Shown here: positions 45,414 to 54,247 of the stretch, one piece after another
Numbering within the stretch: position 1 is the stretch's first letter
How the letters are laid out: every line of letters starts with the position of its first letter
From: Candidatus Methanoperedentaceae archaeon GB37
Lineage (GTDB): Archaea; Halobacteriota; Methanosarcinia; Methanosarcinales; EX4572-44
Assembly (NCBI GenBank): GCA_905171695.1
Contig: LR991653.1
Coordinates: 1,402,150-1,466,149 of the forward strand
Direction of reading: 5' to 3'
DNA: 64,000 nucleotides
The notes under the pieces: model-generated
What the model was told of the DNA's origin: nothing
The model's input: only the letters and a program-made list of their open reading frames with translations
Database searches by the model: none
Translations under genes and position numbers: made by a program

Positions 45414-45559
45414 TTACCACCATTCTATACCGAGCATCATCCATACGCTCTCTTCTCTCTTATACAATCTTTGACCAATAAGCGTCAGTCTTCAGCCTTA
45501 AACCTTCCCTCAACTGGCGAAGATTACAGTTCATCCCTAAAATAACTTCACCTCCAGAT

Positions 45560-45797
45560 ATGTAATATTCTTCATGCTAAAACACCTTACAAAAGAAGAA
45601 CTGGAAGAGAAATACAGAGAAGAAAGAGACCCGAGAGTAAAGGAAAGATTGCTTGCAATACTGCATGAGATGATCAAGAGTTGTGAAGGAGTAGCATTGG
45701 ATTTATTTGGTGAGAGGAAGCAGGGTTATTCGAGGTATTGGATGGGAGACTTTATTAGTGCAGAAAATTAGAAGATTAGAAGAATGACTATATAGAA
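45560..45797 (+). mobile_element. IS630-family internally deleted mini-element (remnant C)
   Basis: A 65-codon frame (45574-45771) fuses the start of an IS630-type transposase (LTKEELEEKYREERDPRVKE) to its extreme end (SCEGVALDLFGERKQGYSRY, WMGDFISAEN) with the catalytic middle removed after AILH. The last 120 bases are almost identical to 27040-27156. The left end (GTAATATTCTTC) is loosely inverted relative to the right end (GAAGAATGACTAT). This is the structure of a MITE derived by internal deletion; it encodes no active protein. Confidence 0.7.
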
Positions 45798-45853
45798 ATG
45801 ACTATATAGAATCGGAAGGAACAGATTATTGATTAAACTTATTGATTAAACTT
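45781..45853. repeat. short tandem duplications beside the IS630 mini-element
   Basis: ATTGATTAAACTT occurs at 45828-45840 and again at 45841-45853 (2 x 13 bp, perfect). Just upstream a GAATGACTATAT stretch is repeated with one added base (45782-45793 and about 45795-45807). Confidence 0.8.
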
Positions 45854-45928
45854 TCTTAAAAGTTTGTAGATAACATCAGGCGGAAGATGAAGTTTCCGTG
45901 AGTTCGAAGATACAGATTAAAACCCTCT

Positions 45929-46051
45929 CTACTTTACCAGCCGATGAGACTCGCGCCTCTGAAGAAGATCCCTTTCTGTGAGATAGAGCTTTAATATGTA
46001 GAGGCCCAAGAGAATCCACACGATAGCAAAAGCAAGAATCAGACTATTCAT
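45929..46051 (-). CDS. ccmD: CcmD-like small membrane protein
   Basis: A 40-codon frame on the minus strand encoding MNSLILAFAIVWILLGLYIL, then KLYLTERDLLQRRESHRLVK. One N-terminal transmembrane helix followed by a charged cytoplasmic coil (LTERDLLQRRES) is the layout of CcmD proteins, which stabilise the CcmABC haem exporter. The residues AIVWILLGLYILKL match the usual pattern of the family helix. It is isolated: no ccmA, ccmB or ccmC is adjacent, although ccmF is at 17559-19898. A weak GGTG precedes the ATG. Identity rests on size, topology and helix pattern only. Confidence 0.55.
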   Translation of the reverse strand: MNSLILAFAIVWILLGLYILKLYLTERDLLQRRESHRLVK

Positions 46052-46111
46052 ACACCAGTATACCTAAGCACGCGCCAACTTAAAACTTTCCAACCCCTGC
46101 CTGTCTCATAC

Positions 46112-47800
46112 TTATCTTGATGTGCCAAAGATCTTTTTGAAGAGGCTCTTCTCTTCTTCTGGTTTCTCTTCTCGATGCCTTCTTCTGAGTGGCGCTCTCT
46201 TCTGTGGCGCTATTTCTGATGAGTCTTCTTTGTCTATCTTCGCTTCGGGAGTCTTTGAGTATTCTTCTCTCTGTGTCTCTTCTTTTATCTCTTCTGGTGG
46301 TTCTTCTTCGTGGTGTGGGAATCCACGTTCGATTGCTGGTGATGTGCCCCCGTGTTTGCTTCGCCTCACACGAACGTCTACGAGTATTGGTCGTTCTATT
46401 CGGTTGCTCACGATCATTGCAACTCCTGCTGGGAGTCGTTTTATCTCTTCTTCAAGTCCGCTTGTCATGCCTTCGATCCCTTTGCTCAGTGCCTTGAGGT
46501 CGTTTGCGTTTGTGATTCGCATTATTATCTGTGTGTTGCATTGTGAGATCACATTCTTGTCAACGCGTGCGGGTCGCTGTGATATTACGAGGAGGCCAAG
46601 TCCGAATTTGCGTCCTTCTGAAGCGATAGTTCGAAGAATATCTGTACTTATGGTCTTGTCAAATCCTCTCTCCGGGCAGAAGTTGTGTGCCTCTTCGATC
46701 ACGAGCATACACGGTGGAACTTTTCCGAGTTTTCTCATCTCGAAGAGTTGGCTGCAGAGCCTTGCAACGATCATCGACTGAACATCGGGTTCTACTCCTT
46801 TCATATCGATGATGGATGCGTGCCCTGGTCTTATGAGATCGTTCACACTGGTTGGATCCTCTGATAGAAGCCCGGTCTCTTTCAGCCTTTCGAGCGCGTG
46901 AATAACGTTCCACCTGGCTTTGCTCTTGTCCTGAGCAACCTCGAAGATGATGTCGTCAACCGTGTACCTGTCCTTATCAGCCCTGAGCTTACTTATAGCT
47001 TCATGGAGAATGGCTGTCTGGCTCTTGCTGCGATCATCGGCAAAGAGCTGTGAGAGCTCAGAGGTTGTTAGATTTACCTCGTTCAACCTGAAGAGCCTGT
47101 CAGCAGCAGGGTTTATATGCTTATCAGCCGGTGTGTAGACCGTGACCTGCTTCCCGTACCCCTTCCCGGTTATCCCATACCTCTTAAAGACCTTCTCATC
47201 CACGTCATTCGCTTCTCTGAGTGTAAGGTACTCACCATGCGGGTCTATTATCAGCATAGGTATCCCGTTCTCAAGCAACTCTTCAAGGATCACCGCTGCA
47301 GTATACGATTTACCACTCCCTGTCCTTGCGAGAATACTCACATGCTTCTGGACGAGATCGTCACTCTCAAGATACACCCTGATTCCATGCCCCTCAAGGA
47401 GCCCGACATAGATATCTCCTCCAACAAGCCCAAGAGTGTATTTTATAGTCTCCTCATCGGCTCGAAAGACCCTGTCCCCGGGGCTGAATGGTGTACTTGG
47501 TGTTCGAAGCAGACCATCCCCGTCTCGAAACCCAACAACTGACGCCCGTGCAGTCGTCTTCTCCTGAATACCACCCCCTACACGTCCTCTATCTGCAGCA
47601 CTCGCAGCCTCCCTCAATCGAAAGTCATCACTCGTCCTCACAACATCATCGACATGCCCAAGCGTCCACCCCTCGATCTCATGCCACACCTTCACATACT
47701 CACCACGCCTCACAACAACACCATCCGGAACTGCAAACTCAAACGTAAAAGAGCCAGTACGCCCATAAATAACGCCAACAGAATCCTTAACCACAGACAT
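46112..47800 (-). CDS. herA: HerA-type DNA translocase/ATPase
   Basis: A 562-residue FtsK/HerA ATPase. An N-terminal HAS-like barrel (GVIYGRTGSFTFEFAVPDGV) precedes Walker A ILARTGSGKSYTAAVI, Walker B PCMLVIEEAHNFCPE and VISQRPARVDKNVISQCNTQI, the family's arginine-rich sensor region. The last 90 residues are a charged low-complexity tail. HerA acts with NurA and Mre11-Rad50 in DNA end resection; no nurA is adjacent, so it may be a stand-alone paralogue. Start at 47800 (MSVVKD) is preferred over the in-frame ATG at 47839, which would add a hydrophobic segment. Confidence 0.9.
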   Translation of the reverse strand: MSVVKDSVGVIYGRTGSFTFEFAVPDGVVVRRGEYVKVWHEIEGWTLGHVDDVVRTSDDFRLREAASAADRGRVGGGIQEKTTARASVVGFRDGDGLLRTPSTPFSPGDRVFRADEETIKYTLGLVGGDIYVGLLEGHGIRVYLESDDLVQKHVSILARTGSGKSYTAAVILEELLENGIPMLIIDPHGEYLTLREANDVDEKVFKRYGITGKGYGKQVTVYTPADKHINPAADRLFRLNEVNLTTSELSQLFADDRSKSQTAILHEAISKLRADKDRYTVDDIIFEVAQDKSKARWNVIHALERLKETGLLSEDPTSVNDLIRPGHASIIDMKGVEPDVQSMIVARLCSQLFEMRKLGKVPPCMLVIEEAHNFCPERGFDKTISTDILRTIASEGRKFGLGLLVISQRPARVDKNVISQCNTQIIMRITNANDLKALSKGIEGMTSGLEEEIKRLPAGVAMIVSNRIERPILVDVRVRRSKHGGTSPAIERGFPHHEEEPPEEIKEETQREEYSKTPEAKIDKEDSSEIAPQKRAPLRRRHREEKPEEEKSLFKKIFGTSR

Positions 47801-47913
47801 CACCGTTATAATCAATAGAATATACGTAAATATTACCATATATCCGTTGCCTTTCGGACACTCCTACCTGGATGGCAAAAGATAAACCCTTGAATGTCTA
47901 ACACGTCTCACTT

Positions 47914-49677
47914 GTGCGTATCTCGATATTGAAGAAGGACAGATGTCAGCCCATGAAGTGCAGCCTTGAGTGCATCAAGTACTGCCCCAGGGTTCGAACC
48001 GGTGATGAGACCATAGTGATTGGCGATGATGGAAAGCCTGTTATTTCAGAGGAACTCTGTGCTGGGTGTGGGATATGCGTAAAGAAGTGTCCTTTCAATT
48101 CCATACAGATAATAGGACTGCCAGAAGAGCTTGCTATGCCAACACATCGCTATGGTGAGAACGGTTTTGCGTTATACGGGCTTCCACTCCCACAACCGGG
48201 AAAAGTGACAGGCATTCTTGGTGCAAACGGAATCGGTAAGACGACAGCCGTTAAGATACTCTCAGGCACTCTCATACCCAATCTTGGAATGCCTGAAACA
48301 ACGTGGGATCGCGTCCTTGAACACTATTCGGGAACCGTCTTCTATGATCACTTCAAAGGCGTCTCCAGTGGAAGGATAAAAACCTCTGAAAAACCCCAGT
48401 ACGTTGACCTGATACCGAGAGCGTATCAAGGCAAGGTGAGTGAACTCCTCGCTATGGTCGATGAGCGCGGTCTTGTCGGTGAGATTGCAGAGATACTTGA
48501 TATCACACGCGTCCTTGACGATGACATCAGACACCTCAGCGGAGGCGAACTCCAGCGCGTGGCGATCACAGCCTGCCTTGCAAAGGATGCCGACCTCTAC
48601 TTCCTCGATGAGATCACACCATATCTTGATATTCACCAGCGAATGGAATGTGCACAGCTCATAAGAGAGGTTGCAGAAAAAACGACCGTCCTCGTTGTCG
48701 AACACGACCTTGCGATACTCGATCTCCTCGCAGACACGGTACACATCTCATACGGCACACCCGGAGCATACGGGGTCATTACACAGCCAAAGGCGGTGCG
48801 GGTCGGAATAAACGAATACCTGCGCGGATACCTGCCACAGGAGAACGTGCGCATAAGAGAAGAAGCGATAGAGTTCGAGAGACACGCACCACGAACCGAG
48901 AAAGGAGAGAGAACGATCATAGAGTTCGGCAAGTTCAGTAAAAAATATGAAAAGTTCACGCTCACGGTTGAAGGTGGGAAGATAAGAGATGGCGAAGTCG
49001 TTGGCATCGTGGGACCGAACGGCATCGGAAAGACAACATTCATAAAACTACTCGCAGGCGAGATCACACCAACGAGAGGAAGACTCGATCTCGACCTGAA
49101 GATATCCTACAAGCCCCAGTACATCAAAACAGACATAAACACCAGCGTCCAAAGCTTCCTCCTCGCCATAAACCCCAGATTCTCAGAGAGCTACTACACA
49201 ACAGAGATCATCAAACCACTCCGGATAGAGACGTTATACGAGCAGAACGTCCAAGACCTGAGCGGAGGTGAACTCCAGCGCGTAGCAATCGCCGCATGCC
49301 TCGGACGTGACGCAGACCTCTACCTATTCGACGAACCGAGCGCACACCTCGACGTTGAAGAACGCACCATGACAACAAGAGTGATCAGACGATTCGCAAA
49401 GAACCAGAACGTAACAACCCTCGTAGCAGACCACGACATCTACATGATAGACATGATAAGCGACCGCCTCCTCGTATTCAACGGCAGACCAGGAAGGCAC
49501 GGAGTGGCAGAAGGACCATACGAGATGCGAAACGGAATGAACAGATTCCTACAGAACCTCGGAATAACATTCAGACGCGACCCAGAGACAAAACGACCAC
49601 GAGTGAACAAACCAGACTCAAAACTCGACCGAGAACAGCGCAAGAGCGGAGAATACTACTACACACCAGAAGAATAA
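47914..49677 (+). CDS. abcE1: ribosome recycling factor ABCE1 (Rli1)
   Basis: A 587-residue twin-ATPase with two N-terminal Fe-S clusters (CQPMKCSLECIKYCP and CAGCGICVKKCPF). NBD1: Walker A GILGANGIGKTTAVKIL, signature LSGGELQRVAI, LYFLDEITPYLDIHQR. NBD2: IVGPNGIGKTTFIKLL, LSGGELQRVAIAACL and YLFDEPSAHLDVEER. It splits post-termination ribosomes. GTG start at 47914 places the first cluster correctly. Divergent from herA. Full length for the family. Confidence 0.98.
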   Translation: MRISILKKDRCQPMKCSLECIKYCPRVRTGDETIVIGDDGKPVISEELCAGCGICVKKCPFNSIQIIGLPEELAMPTHRYGENGFALYGLPLPQPGKVTGILGANGIGKTTAVKILSGTLIPNLGMPETTWDRVLEHYSGTVFYDHFKGVSSGRIKTSEKPQYVDLIPRAYQGKVSELLAMVDERGLVGEIAEILDITRVLDDDIRHLSGGELQRVAITACLAKDADLYFLDEITPYLDIHQRMECAQLIREVAEKTTVLVVEHDLAILDLLADTVHISYGTPGAYGVITQPKAVRVGINEYLRGYLPQENVRIREEAIEFERHAPRTEKGERTIIEFGKFSKKYEKFTLTVEGGKIRDGEVVGIVGPNGIGKTTFIKLLAGEITPTRGRLDLDLKISYKPQYIKTDINTSVQSFLLAINPRFSESYYTTEIIKPLRIETLYEQNVQDLSGGELQRVAIAACLGRDADLYLFDEPSAHLDVEERTMTTRVIRRFAKNQNVTTLVADHDIYMIDMISDRLLVFNGRPGRHGVAEGPYEMRNGMNRFLQNLGITFRRDPETKRPRVNKPDSKLDREQRKSGEYYYTPEE

Positions 49678-49693
49678 CACCAGAGGCGGAAGG

Positions 49694-49700
49694 TTTATAC
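49694..49700 (+). promoter_or_regulatory. TATA box of tpiA
   Basis: TTTATAC lies 35-41 bases before the ATG at 49735, in the expected archaeal position. Confidence 0.55.
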
Positions 49701-49734
49701 TTAGCCACGTCCTTTGAATCTCTGGTGATTATTG

Positions 49735-50406
49735 ATGAATCTGGGGCGTCCTCTTGTTGTCTTGAATTTTAAGACTTATTCAGAGTCTGCTGGTAAAAGA
49801 GCTGTTGAAATGGCAAAGATCTGTGAGAGAGTATCGGAGCAGGGTGTTGATATTGTGGTTGTGCCGCAGATACCTGATCTGTATCGTGTGGCTGAGAGTG
49901 TGAACATTCCTGTCTTTTCTCAGCATGTTGATGGCGTGGGGGCTGGCAGTTTCACCGGGCATATCACTGCAGAGTCGATAGCAGAGAATGGTGCTTCTGG
50001 CACTCTGATAAATCACTCAGAGAGGCGTCTCTCTCTTGCCGATATCGAGGCTGCTATAGGTATGGCAAAGAGAGCCGGGCTTACAACCATTCTCTGCACG
50101 AACAATCTCCCGACGACGAGAGCTGGTGCATCGTTGAATCCAGATTTTGTAGCTGTTGAGCCACCAGAGCTGATCGGGAGTGGCATCCCTGTATCGAAGG
50201 CAGATCCTCTCGTCGTCTCTGGCTCGGTGGAAGCTGTTCGGGAGATTGCGCCCAGTGTCCGGGTGCTCTGTGGTGCCGGGATAAGCAGTGGTGAAGACCT
50301 TGAGGCAGCCCTCGAGCTTGGGAGCGAGGGTGTGCTGCTTGCTTCGGGCATTATAAAGGCAGAAGATCCTGAAGCAGCACTCCAAAACCTTGTAGGCAGA
50401 TCTTGA
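49735..50406 (+). CDS. tpiA: archaeal triosephosphate isomerase
   Basis: A 223-residue TIM, shorter than bacterial enzymes as in other archaea. LVVLNFKTYSES carries the substrate-binding Asn and Lys, FSQHVDGVGAGSFTGHI the catalytic histidine, GTLINHSERR the second conserved segment, DFVAVEPPELIGSGIPVSKA the catalytic glutamate and flexible loop, and LCGAGISSGEDLEAALELGSEGVLLASGI the phosphate-binding end. Start is the ATG at 49735. Confidence 0.97.
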   Translation: MNLGRPLVVLNFKTYSESAGKRAVEMAKICERVSEQGVDIVVVPQIPDLYRVAESVNIPVFSQHVDGVGAGSFTGHITAESIAENGASGTLINHSERRLSLADIEAAIGMAKRAGLTTILCTNNLPTTRAGASLNPDFVAVEPPELIGSGIPVSKADPLVVSGSVEAVREIAPSVRVLCGAGISSGEDLEAALELGSEGVLLASGIIKAEDPEAALQNLVGRS

Positions 50407-50430
50407 TACGAGTCTCTCACTCGTATCTCT

Positions 50431-51174
50431 CTAGTACCTCTCTATCCAGTACTTCATCCTCGCCCTCTCTCTCATTCGTCCCATGAGTCTCTTCTCTTCT
50501 CTGAATCGGTCTCTTATGTGTCTTGCGATCGGGTCTCTCTTGTAGGCTCTCTCGCGCAGTCGTTTGATCTTGTTCGCATTGATCCCTGTAATCTTTGATA
50601 GTAGCTTTGTCATCGTCTCTGTTGTTAGTTGTGACGTTTTTAAGCCTCTTGTCTTCATGTGGATCAGGTATCCACCGGCGTCTCTTCGTCTCTTCCAGTC
50701 TTCGATCGCTTTGAGTTTCTCGGGTGTGTATCTGCCTGTTATTCTGTGTGGGGGGCAGGACTCGATCCGAACAGGGTATATCTCGCAGTACTCTGGGCGA
50801 TCCGGGTCGCCATGTATCACGCATCTCCCTGTCTTCACGTCCTGGAATACGCAGCTTAAGCCAACCCACTTCTCTCCCTTCTCGGCATCGATCGGGAAGT
50901 CTCTTGGGTCAAAGTATGTGAAATCGAGTATGGCAAGCGGGCTGAAGAGCCTGAAGATCATGAACCCCTCGTCTACTCCGTAGAGCTGGATTGCGTCACT
51001 GTAGCCTCTCTCAACGAGTGCCTTTATCTCGTGTGGGAATAGGAGAACGTCATTGAAGTACTGCACCCGCGTCTCATCAACGCCCTCCACCGGTATTCCG
51101 ACAAGTCTCAGGAATGCTGGTGGGATGGGTGATGTGCAGCATACACCGCACCCAGCACAGTTCAGTGCACCCAT
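50431..51174 (-). CDS. YkgJ-family cysteine-cluster protein
   Basis: A 247-residue protein with the metal-binding cysteine pattern of the YkgJ/PF03692 family: NCAGCGVCCTSP at the N-terminus, then LSCVFQDVKTGRCVIHGDPDRPEYCEIYPV with three further conserved cysteines. The C-terminal 80 residues are strongly basic and helical (LSKITGINANKIKRLRERAY). Such proteins are annotated as putative Zn or Fe chelating; function unknown. Alone, convergent with tpiA and divergent from hel308. Confidence 0.85.
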   Translation of the reverse strand: MGALNCAGCGVCCTSPIPPAFLRLVGIPVEGVDETRVQYFNDVLLFPHEIKALVERGYSDAIQLYGVDEGFMIFRLFSPLAILDFTYFDPRDFPIDAEKGEKWVGLSCVFQDVKTGRCVIHGDPDRPEYCEIYPVRIESCPPHRITGRYTPEKLKAIEDWKRRRDAGGYLIHMKTRGLKTSQLTTETMTKLLSKITGINANKIKRLRERAYKRDPIARHIRDRFREEKRLMGRMRERARMKYWIERY

Positions 51175-51242
51175 ACCTCTACACCTAATCCTTCATGGAT
51201 CATAAAGTTTTATCAACCAGGCTCTCCTTTGATAGTTGTAGC

Positions 51243-53363
51243 ATGCAGATAGGCGAGCTTCCGATACCGAGTGTTGTGAAGGAGTTTTATGATAGGCGTG
51301 GATTTGCAGAGCTTTATCCTCCTCAGGAAGATGCGATCTGGGCTGGTCTCCTTGATGGTGTGAACCTTCTCGCTGCAGTTCCAACAGCATCAGGAAAGAC
51401 GCTGATCGCCGAGCTTGCCATGCTCTCGCACGTGCTTGATGGTGGCAAGGCTCTCTATATCGTGCCCCTGCGTGCGCTCGCATCTGAGAAGTACCAGCGT
51501 TTCAAAGAGTTTTCAGAGATCGGAATCTCTGTCGGGGTCTCAACAGGTGATCTTGACTCGCGGGATGAGTGGCTCGCAGACCGTGATATCATCGTTGCAA
51601 CCTCTGAGAAGGTTGACTCCCTGCTTCGCAACCGAGCATCATGGATCTCTGAGCTCACAGTCGTCGTTGCTGACGAGGTGCACCTCATCGATTCTGCAAG
51701 CCGCGGACCCACGCTCGAGGTCGTGCTCGCACTCCTGCAGAGGATTGGCGATATTCAGATCATCGCACTCTCAGCCACCATCGGCAATCCAAGAGAGGTT
51801 GCAGAGTGGCTCGGTGCACGCCCAATCACAGGCACGTGGCGACCTGTAGAGTTGAGAGAAGGGGTCGCGATTGGAAGCGCTGTAAAATATCAGGACGGGG
51901 AGGGGCACAAGGTTGAACGGATCGCCGGGGGAGACGAGACTGTTAATCTCGTGGCAGAGACGCTACGCGAGGGTGGTCAGTCTCTCGTCTTCGATAGCAC
52001 GCGCAGGAATGCTGAAGCGAGTGCAAAACGGATCTCAAAAGCCATCAAGAACCTGCTTGATGATGAAACCCTATCTGCACTGAGAGAAGTGGCGTCAAGG
52101 ATCATGGAGACCAGTGAGACCGATACGACACGAACGCTCGCAAGATGCGTAGCGGGTGGCGCAGCATTCCACCACGCAGGGCTCGGAAGTGGGCAGAGAA
52201 GCATCATAGAGGATGCATACAGAGAGGGAACTCTCAAGGTTATCTCGAGCACACCCACCCTTGCAGCCGGTTTGAACCTCCCAGCGCGACGGGTGATAAT
52301 CCGCGGATACAAGCGATACGATCCAAACTATGGCGCCCTACCGATACCTGTCCTCGAGTACAAGCAGATGGCTGGACGGGCAGGGCGACCCGGACTCGAC
52401 CCATACGGCGAGGCGATCACGATCACGCGCAGCCCTGAAGAAGCAGAATGGGTGAGTGAGAATTACCTCAATGGCAAGCCTGAAAGGGTGTGGTCGAAGC
52501 TTGCAAGCGAGCCCGCACTCAGATCTCACCTCCTCTCACTCATTGCAACAGGCTTTGCAGAGAGACTGGACGAGCTATACGAGTTTATGAGACGAACATT
52601 CTACGCCCACCAGCAAGACCTCTGGAGCATGAGAACAAACCTTGAACTGACACTCGAATTCCTCGCAGACGCAGGGATGATAAAGATGGCAGGTGAGAAC
52701 CTCTATCCAACAGAACTCGGACTTCTCACATCACAGCTCTACCTTGACCCGCTATCTGCAAAGATCATAAAAGACGAACTCGAAGAAGAAGATGAGATGA
52801 AGATGACAGATCTCGGCATTCTCCAACTGATCTCTCGAACACCTGACATGCCAAGACTCTACATGAGGCGAAGCGATTACCGACTCGTCGAAGAGTTCAT
52901 CAAAGAACACCAACACAAGCTTCTGCCACCAAAGGACGAACACGAATGGTACCTCGCAGAAGTAAAGACCGCAAGCCTCCTCTACGAATGGATAAACGAA
53001 GTACCAGAGAACGAGATCTGCACCAAGTACAAGATCGGCGAAGGCGATATAAGACGCTTAAGCGAAACCGCAGAGTGGATCACACACGCAGGCGGGAGAA
53101 TAGCACGAACCATCAGACCACAGAAAGCAGAAGCGTTTCACGAGCTAACAGAACGCATCACACACGGCGCACAGAGAGAACTCATACCACTCATCCAGCT
53201 AAGAGAGATCGGACGCGTCCGCGCACGCAAACTATACAACGCAGGCTACCGCACACCCACCGATGCAAGAAGAGCAAACCACGAAGAACTCGCAAGAATA
53301 ATCGGACCAAAAATAGCAGAAAAAATAATGAAACAACTACACGAAGAAAGACCAGGATCATAA
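51243..53363 (+). CDS. hel308: ATP-dependent DNA helicase Hel308
   Basis: A 706-residue superfamily-2 helicase acting on stalled replication forks. Q-motif LYPPQEDAIWAGLLDG, Walker A AAVPTASGKTLIAELAML, motif Ia VPLRALASEKYQRF, DEVHLID (motif II), ALSATIGNP (III), FDSTRRNAEASA (IV), TLAAGLNLPARRVII (V), and QMAGRAGRPGLDPYGEAI (VI). After the winged helix and ratchet domains comes a C-terminal helix-hairpin-helix-like IRRLREIGRVRARKLYNAGYRT-type segment (LREIGRVRARKLYNAGY). The ATG at 51243 gives the family N-terminus; an in-frame ATG at 51195 is possible. Confidence 0.96.
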   Translation: MQIGELPIPSVVKEFYDRRGFAELYPPQEDAIWAGLLDGVNLLAAVPTASGKTLIAELAMLSHVLDGGKALYIVPLRALASEKYQRFKEFSEIGISVGVSTGDLDSRDEWLADRDIIVATSEKVDSLLRNRASWISELTVVVADEVHLIDSASRGPTLEVVLALLQRIGDIQIIALSATIGNPREVAEWLGARPITGTWRPVELREGVAIGSAVKYQDGEGHKVERIAGGDETVNLVAETLREGGQSLVFDSTRRNAEASAKRISKAIKNLLDDETLSALREVASRIMETSETDTTRTLARCVAGGAAFHHAGLGSGQRSIIEDAYREGTLKVISSTPTLAAGLNLPARRVIIRGYKRYDPNYGALPIPVLEYKQMAGRAGRPGLDPYGEAITITRSPEEAEWVSENYLNGKPERVWSKLASEPALRSHLLSLIATGFAERLDELYEFMRRTFYAHQQDLWSMRTNLELTLEFLADAGMIKMAGENLYPTELGLLTSQLYLDPLSAKIIKDELEEEDEMKMTDLGILQLISRTPDMPRLYMRRSDYRLVEEFIKEHQHKLLPPKDEHEWYLAEVKTASLLYEWINEVPENEICTKYKIGEGDIRRLSETAEWITHAGGRIARTIRPQKAEAFHELTERITHGAQRELIPLIQLREIGRVRARKLYNAGYRTPTDARRANHEELARIIGPKIAEKIMKQLHEERPGS

Positions 53364-53436
53364 CCCTCCAAAGACCGAAGTCTTTATGAGTGAAGAAGAG
53401 CATCAAATACACTCTCACCCAACTCTACTTTTAGAG

Positions 53437-53511
53437 AGCGGGGTAGGGTAGTCAGGAGATCCCGCCGGGCTCATAACCCGGAGATCAATGGTTCGAATCC
53501 ATTCCCCGCTA
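53437..53511 (+). tRNA. initiator tRNA-Met(CAT)
   Basis: Acceptor AGCGGGG/CCCCGCT gives the A1-U72 pair of archaeal initiators; the anticodon arm CCGGG-CTCATAA-CCCGG has the three G:C pairs next to the loop that mark an initiator. T arm ATGG-TTCGAAT-CCAT. Discriminator A at 53511, CCA not encoded. Confidence 0.95.
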
Positions 53512-53517
53512 TTCACC

Positions 53518-53563
53518 CTTGGAAGAGGTTAGGAATATACCTTGGAAGAGGTTAGGAATATAC
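53518..53563. repeat. perfect tandem duplication, 2 x 23 bp
   Basis: The unit starts CTTGGAAGAGG and ends TTAGGAATATAC; copies are at 53518-53540 and 53541-53563. The second copy reaches into the last codons of the minus-strand membrane-protein gene, so the duplication lies at its 3' end. Confidence 0.9.
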
Positions 53564-54049
53564 CTGTTCTATCCATTCTTCTTCAGTCAAAAGAGGTCTT
53601 GTTGTGGATCTTAACTTCATGACTCGATGATCCAAGATGTCGCCGAGTTCAACAAGAACTGCCAACAGAAGAATGAAACCTATGATCACACTCTCTGGCT
53701 GCACAAACACCCTCCCTGTTATTATAACTCCAAGATTGCCAATGGTTGCCGCTACTCCACCGAGTGTAAAGGCAAGTAGGAATCCGTTGATCTTCCAAGT
53801 CTCAGAACCGTCTTTCTTCTGTGCAAAGAGTGGTATGAATATGAGTATCGTTGCAGTTATAACTTTAAAGAAGAACATAGCAATAAGACCGTTCTTAACC
53901 GCAAAATAGCGAAGTACGGCTGAGTACTCTGCAGCATAACCATTGAAGTGCATCAGCATCACAGCGGTGATCCCATCACCAAAAACAAAAGCGATGATCG
54001 CAGAGATCACAAGAAAGAACTGTACCTCGCTCGCAGTTAGTTGCTTCAT
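53552..54049 (-). CDS. four-helix membrane protein of unknown function
   Basis: A 165-residue protein with four probable transmembrane helices: FFLVISAIIAFVFGDGITAV, LIAMFFFKVITATILIFIPL, GFLLAFTLGGVAATIGNLGV and SVIIGFILLLAVLVELGDIL. The C-terminus is soluble and acidic (LLTEEEWIEQVYS). I recognise no family and no catalytic motif. It lies between the initiator tRNA and a thioredoxin gene facing the other way. Start ATG at 54049. Confidence 0.65.
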   Translation of the reverse strand: MKQLTASEVQFFLVISAIIAFVFGDGITAVMLMHFNGYAAEYSAVLRYFAVKNGLIAMFFFKVITATILIFIPLFAQKKDGSETWKINGFLLAFTLGGVAATIGNLGVIITGRVFVQPESVIIGFILLLAVLVELGDILDHRVMKLRSTTRPLLTEEEWIEQVYS

Positions 54050-54247
54050 CCACGCACCCTTTTTGCACCGAGAGAAATAGCATGAACAAGTAATTAGACG
54101 AGATGTCGACAGAGAGAACCGAGTGTGTTCATATAATCACCATGTAACGATTATGAAAAGATATATCTATGTGAGAGACGTGAGACATGTGATAATAGAA
54201 AAGAGGTTTTAGTAAGAGGATCGTGGCACGGGTTGAGGCGTAGGGCT

